A stretch of DNA of 64,000 nucleotides from Streptomyces lydicus (GTDB lineage: Bacteria > Actinomycetota > Actinomycetes > Streptomycetales > Streptomycetaceae). The notes below the pieces were generated by a model. That model was not told the DNA's origin. It was given only the letters and a program-made list of their open reading frames with translations, and did no database searches. The DNA lies in NCBI RefSeq assembly GCF_000717345.1, contig NZ_JNZA01000014.1:186001-250000 (forward strand), given 5' to 3'. Both the position numbers and the translations under genes were made by a program. Below are positions 61,273 to 64,000 of the stretch, one piece after another (position 1 is the stretch's first letter; every line of letters starts with the position of its first letter).

Positions 61273-61345
61273 GGGCCATTAGCTCAATTGGCAGAGCAGT
61301 GGACTTTTAATCCATTGGTTCAGGGTTCGAGCCCCTGATGGCCCA
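61273..61345 (+). tRNA. tRNA-Lys (TTT)
   Basis: A canonical 73-nt cloverleaf: GGGCCAT acceptor, D-loop with GG, anticodon loop CTTTTAA (TTT), TTCGAGC T-loop and discriminator A. CCA is not encoded. The 407-bp gap after it (61346-61752) shows no gene; it holds GC-rich leader sequence before the phosphatase. Confidence 0.95.
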
Positions 61346-61752
61346 CCGAATCCTTCGCAGGACAGATCCTTGGCCTGCGGAGCGGCGCCTCGACCGGTAC
61401 GCACCGGCCGGGGCGCTTCGTCGTTCCGGGCCGCTGCACGCCGGGCCCGTGCGGCGGACGCCCGGCCTTCGCCGGGTCAGATGCCGGGCGGGCGCGGGAA
61501 TTGAGTGGCGCGGCGGTCTCCACCGCTGCCGGGCCGTGTCCCGGCTGCCGGCCCGCGCGTCTCCGTCGTGACCCGTCCGGCCCCTGAAGAGTCGCCGGGG
61601 AATCCGGCAGCCGAAAGCCTGGGGACGTCGGTGCGGCCGGCACGACGGTGTGCGGCAGGCGGCGGTACGCGTCGGCCGACGGTGTGTGTCCGTCGAGGTG
61701 TGTGTCCGCCGACGTGTTCGTCCGACGGGTGGAGCGGGAGAGGCCGGAGCGG

Positions 61753-62898
61753 ATGCGGCAAGGCGGCGAGGGGCCCCCTACGGGCGACGGGGAGCGACGG
61801 GCGCGCCGTGCCCGGATGCCCCCGGTGGCACGGCGCCTGGCCCGCTGGCTGCCCGCCGTACTGATCGTCGGCGGCCTCGCCTTCGACATCGGGACACCGC
61901 CCAGCTACACCGCCGCCCCCTTCTTCTCCGCCGCCCCGCTGGTCGCCGCGCCGCTCTGCACGCTGCGGGTCACCGTGCTCACCGCGCTGGCGGCGATGGT
62001 CGGTGAGATCTGGGTGGTCGCCTATCGCAGCGCGGCCCTGGACTACCACGAGTCGGTGACCGAGGTCGCCACCGTCTTCGTCGTCGCGCTGCTCGCCCTC
62101 GGCATCAACCGGGTCGTCCGGCTGAGCGATGACCGTCTGGCGTCCGTACGGGATGTGTCGGAGGCTGCCCAGCGCGCCCTGCTGCCGCTGCCGCCCGGGC
62201 GGGTCGCGGGGCTGGCGGTCGCCGCCCGCTACGTCGGCGCGCGGGCGGACGCCCGGATCGGCGGCGACCTCTACGCGGTGCAGGACACCCCGCACGGCGT
62301 CCGGCTGCTCGTGGGCGACGTGCGCGGCAAGGGCCTGGAAGCGGTGGAGGCCGCGGTCGTCGTCATCGGCGCCTTTCGTGAGGCGGCGGAGCAGGAGGCC
62401 GGCCTGGAGGGCGTGGCGGCCCGGCTGGAGCGGGCGTTGCAGCGGGAGGGCGGGCGGCGCGAGGGACTCGATCAGTACGAGGGGTTCACCACGGCCGTAC
62501 TGGCCGAGATCCCGTCCGACGGACAGTCCGTGCTGCGGGTGCTCAACCGCGGCCATCCGGCGCCCCTGATGCTCACCCCGGACGGCGGGCTGCGCGAGCT
62601 GGCCCCCGCGTCACCGTCGCTGCCCCTGGGGATGAGCGAGGTGGCGAGCTGGCCGGACCGGGCGGACGAGACGTTCTTCCCGGCCGGCTCGCTGCTGCTC
62701 CTCTTCACCGACGGGGTGACCGAGGCGCGCGACCTCCGCGGCCGTTTCTACGACGCGTCCGCCCGGCTGCGCGGACGCCGTTTCCCCGGGCCGGACAGCC
62801 TCCTGGACACGCTCGTCGAGGAGGTCGGCCGGCATACGGGCAGGGCGCCGGCGGATGACATGGCCCTGCTGGCGGTGCAGCGGCCGATGGGGGCGTAG
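61753..62898 (+). CDS. PP2C (SpoIIE/RsbU-type) membrane phosphatase
   Basis: The 381-residue protein has three or four hydrophobic segments (about residues 28-130) and a SpoIIE-type phosphatase domain (about 150-380). The domain has AARYVGARADARIGGDLYAVQ with the metal-binding Asp, LLVGDVRGKGLEAVEAA, LNRGHPAPLML, LFTDGVTEARD and ADDMALLAV. These dephosphorylate anti-sigma antagonists. In Streptomyces there are many and the target is seldom the neighbour. No anti-sigma gene is adjacent. The ATG at 61753 has GGAGAGG upstream. Confidence 0.9.
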   Translation: MRQGGEGPPTGDGERRARRARMPPVARRLARWLPAVLIVGGLAFDIGTPPSYTAAPFFSAAPLVAAPLCTLRVTVLTALAAMVGEIWVVAYRSAALDYHESVTEVATVFVVALLALGINRVVRLSDDRLASVRDVSEAAQRALLPLPPGRVAGLAVAARYVGARADARIGGDLYAVQDTPHGVRLLVGDVRGKGLEAVEAAVVVIGAFREAAEQEAGLEGVAARLERALQREGGRREGLDQYEGFTTAVLAEIPSDGQSVLRVLNRGHPAPLMLTPDGGLRELAPASPSLPLGMSEVASWPDRADETFFPAGSLLLLFTDGVTEARDLRGRFYDASARLRGRRFPGPDSLLDTLVEEVGRHTGRAPADDMALLAVQRPMGA

Positions 62899-62961
62899 CG
62901 GCGCGGGTGTGCCGCCGCGGTGGGCGGGCCGGCGTTCTTTCCCTTGCCCCCCGGGGCCCTC

Positions 62962-64000
62962 CTACAGCCGGTGCAGGCTCTGCCCGTGCGGGCCGGTGCG
63001 GGCGACCGGGCGGCCGTCCAGGGCGAGGGTCAGCTGAAGGGTGTCGTCGGGCTGTGGCGAGCGGGGTTCCGGCACGGTGATCCACGGCAGGGCGGAGTGG
63101 TGCTCGTTCGCGATCCAGTGCCCGCCGCCGGCCCGTCCGCCGAGCAGTCCCCGCACGAGATGCGCGAACTCCTCGCGGCGGGCGGGCGGAAGGTAGGTCA
63201 GCACCGCGCTGTGGAAGATGACCAGGGTCGCCCCGGGCGGCGCCTCGGCAGCCAGCGCCGGCAGCTCCTCGACCAGATCGCCGCGTACGATCCGCGGCCG
63301 CGGCACCGCCCGTACGGCGTCGACGGCCGCGGACAGCCGTGCCGCACGCTCCTCCTCGCCCGGCCAGACCAGCGCCCGCAGCCACCGCAGGTCCGCGGGC
63401 TCGCCGACCGGATCGAGCGGGTCGAGATCGATCCCGGCCCGCCAGACCACCTCGGGCAGCCGGTCGGGAAGTTCCCCTGCGGCCCAGTCCGTACGGCACC
63501 CGAGGACCACCGGGCTCCCGGGCTCGCCCACCTCGTGGCAGTACGCGCTCTCGTTGCCGTATTCGTACTCGTAGCGGTAGCGGTCGGGGTGCAGGCACAG
63601 GCCGGCGGAGGCACCGACCTCCAGCAGGGCCAGCGGCTGCGGCAGCCGGGCGAGCAGCGGCAGCAACGCGGCGCAGCGGCCGGGCTCATTGGTCCGGGTG
63701 GCGCGCTGCATGATCACCGCGCGCACCTCGTCCCAGTGCCGGATCGTCCACTCGCGCCAGCGCCCGTAGGCCGACTCGCCGCGTGGACCCAGCTCCGCGT
63801 GCGGGCCGTCGAGGTAGCGGACGGCGGCGAGCAGGAGGTTCGGCTGCTGCTTGGTGCCGGCCGGCAGTGAGCCCGACAGCAGATCGCACAGCTCCGCGTC
63901 CGCGCCGATGCGCGCGCTCAACTCCTCGTGGGCGTCGGACCGTCCGCGGGCCTCCCGCCATGAGAACTCCTGGTACCGCCGCGCCACGTCCCACGCGCTG
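62962..64000 (-). CDS. DUF2332 family protein, 5'-truncated at window edge
   Basis: At least 341 residues are present, and the frame stays open to the window end (upstream residues read SAWD), so the true start may lie outside; a GTG at 63987 is the inside alternative. The protein has LEVGASAGLCLHPDRY, a methyltransferase-like SAM loop, then the DUF2332 pattern RTDWAAGELPDRLPEVVWRAGIDLDPLDP, the LVIFHSAVLTYLPP strand and a C-terminal HWIANEHHSALPWI. Activity is unknown, though the fold suggests a Rossmann-type methyltransferase relative. It is convergent with the phosphatase gene. Confidence 0.85.
   Translation of the reverse strand, partial: SAWDVARRYQEFSWREARGRSDAHEELSARIGADAELCDLLSGSLPAGTKQQPNLLLAAVRYLDGPHAELGPRGESAYGRWREWTIRHWDEVRAVIMQRATRTNEPGRCAALLPLLARLPQPLALLEVGASAGLCLHPDRYRYEYEYGNESAYCHEVGEPGSPVVLGCRTDWAAGELPDRLPEVVWRAGIDLDPLDPVGEPADLRWLRALVWPGEEERAARLSAAVDAVRAVPRPRIVRGDLVEELPALAAEAPPGATLVIFHSAVLTYLPPARREEFAHLVRGLLGGRAGGGHWIANEHHSALPWITVPEPRSPQPDDTLQLTLALDGRPVARTGPHGQSLHRL

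Overview
The window is 64 kb of high-GC actinobacterial chromosome. The third-codon-position G/C bias, GTG starts, TAnnnT-type leaderless promoters and the gene set (bldC, an lsr2-like gene, purSQL, a DUF3073 gene, valine dehydrogenase, class II fba, two GTTTCACGTGAAAC parS sites) point to the oriC-proximal core of a Streptomyces or close relative. I see no prophage, insertion sequence, CRISPR array or large biosynthetic cluster. Nearly everything is core or conserved accessory metabolism.

Layout. (1) 0-6.7 kb: a 5'-truncated spermidine-synthase-like gene, a CoxG/SRPBCC membrane-anchored protein, an aldose-1-epimerase-like gene, pyrE, parS site 1, class II aldolase fba, a DHA2 MFS exporter and a DUF3151 gene. 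(2) 6.7-9.7 kb: a translationally coupled kynurenine operon (tryptophan dioxygenase, kynureninase, formamidase-like hydrolase). (3) 9.7-16.9 kb: a DesK/NarL-type two-component pair, a DnaA-box pair beside parS site 2, an ABC-2 exporter divergent from a MarR/GbsR-type regulator with a perfect operator palindrome, a small membrane protein and a degenerate diacylglycerol-kinase-like gene. (4) 16.9-26 kb: purA with a structured leader, a Uma2 nuclease-like gene, a membrane Ser/Thr kinase, a VTC polyphosphate-polymerase-like gene carrying the only TTA codon I found, a class III aminotransferase with a GntR regulator, an unknown gene and a solitary SLATT gene. (5) 26.4-45 kb: purine-synthesis core, all on the + strand: purD, purC, purS-purQ-purL, purF and purM. 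A minus-strand block (tRNA-Gly genes, a two-component/ABC-2 module, the lsr2 paralogue) interrupts it. (6) 45-64 kb: DUF3073, valine dehydrogenase, an unknown gene, bldC, DUF6274, hrpA, a tRNA cluster (Phe, Asp, Glu, plus a second Asp copy), a metallophosphoesterase, a minizincin, a lipoprotein, a DEAD-box helicase with a long RGG-like tail, tRNA-Lys, a PP2C phosphatase and a truncated DUF2332 gene.

How the parts fit. PurF, PurD, PurSQL, PurM and PurC carry PRPP most of the way to IMP, PurA makes adenylosuccinate for AMP, and PyrE uses the same PRPP pool for UMP. The window therefore holds most of a nucleotide-synthesis hub, although the genes are spaced by unrelated ones. Compared with the S. 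coelicolor gene order as I remember it, 0-19 kb matches the SCO365x to SCO3629 segment read backwards and 24-61 kb matches SCO4067-SCO4096 read forwards. This suggests a rearrangement junction, possibly an oriC-symmetric inversion end, at about 19-25 kb.

The most unusual item is a glycine tRNA gene (anticodon UCC, 36979-37050 minus). Its T-loop reads G-T-G-C instead of G-T-T-C, its D-loop lacks the GG pair and its T-stem is irregular. These are the hallmarks of the staphylococcal tRNA-Gly species reserved for peptidoglycan synthesis.
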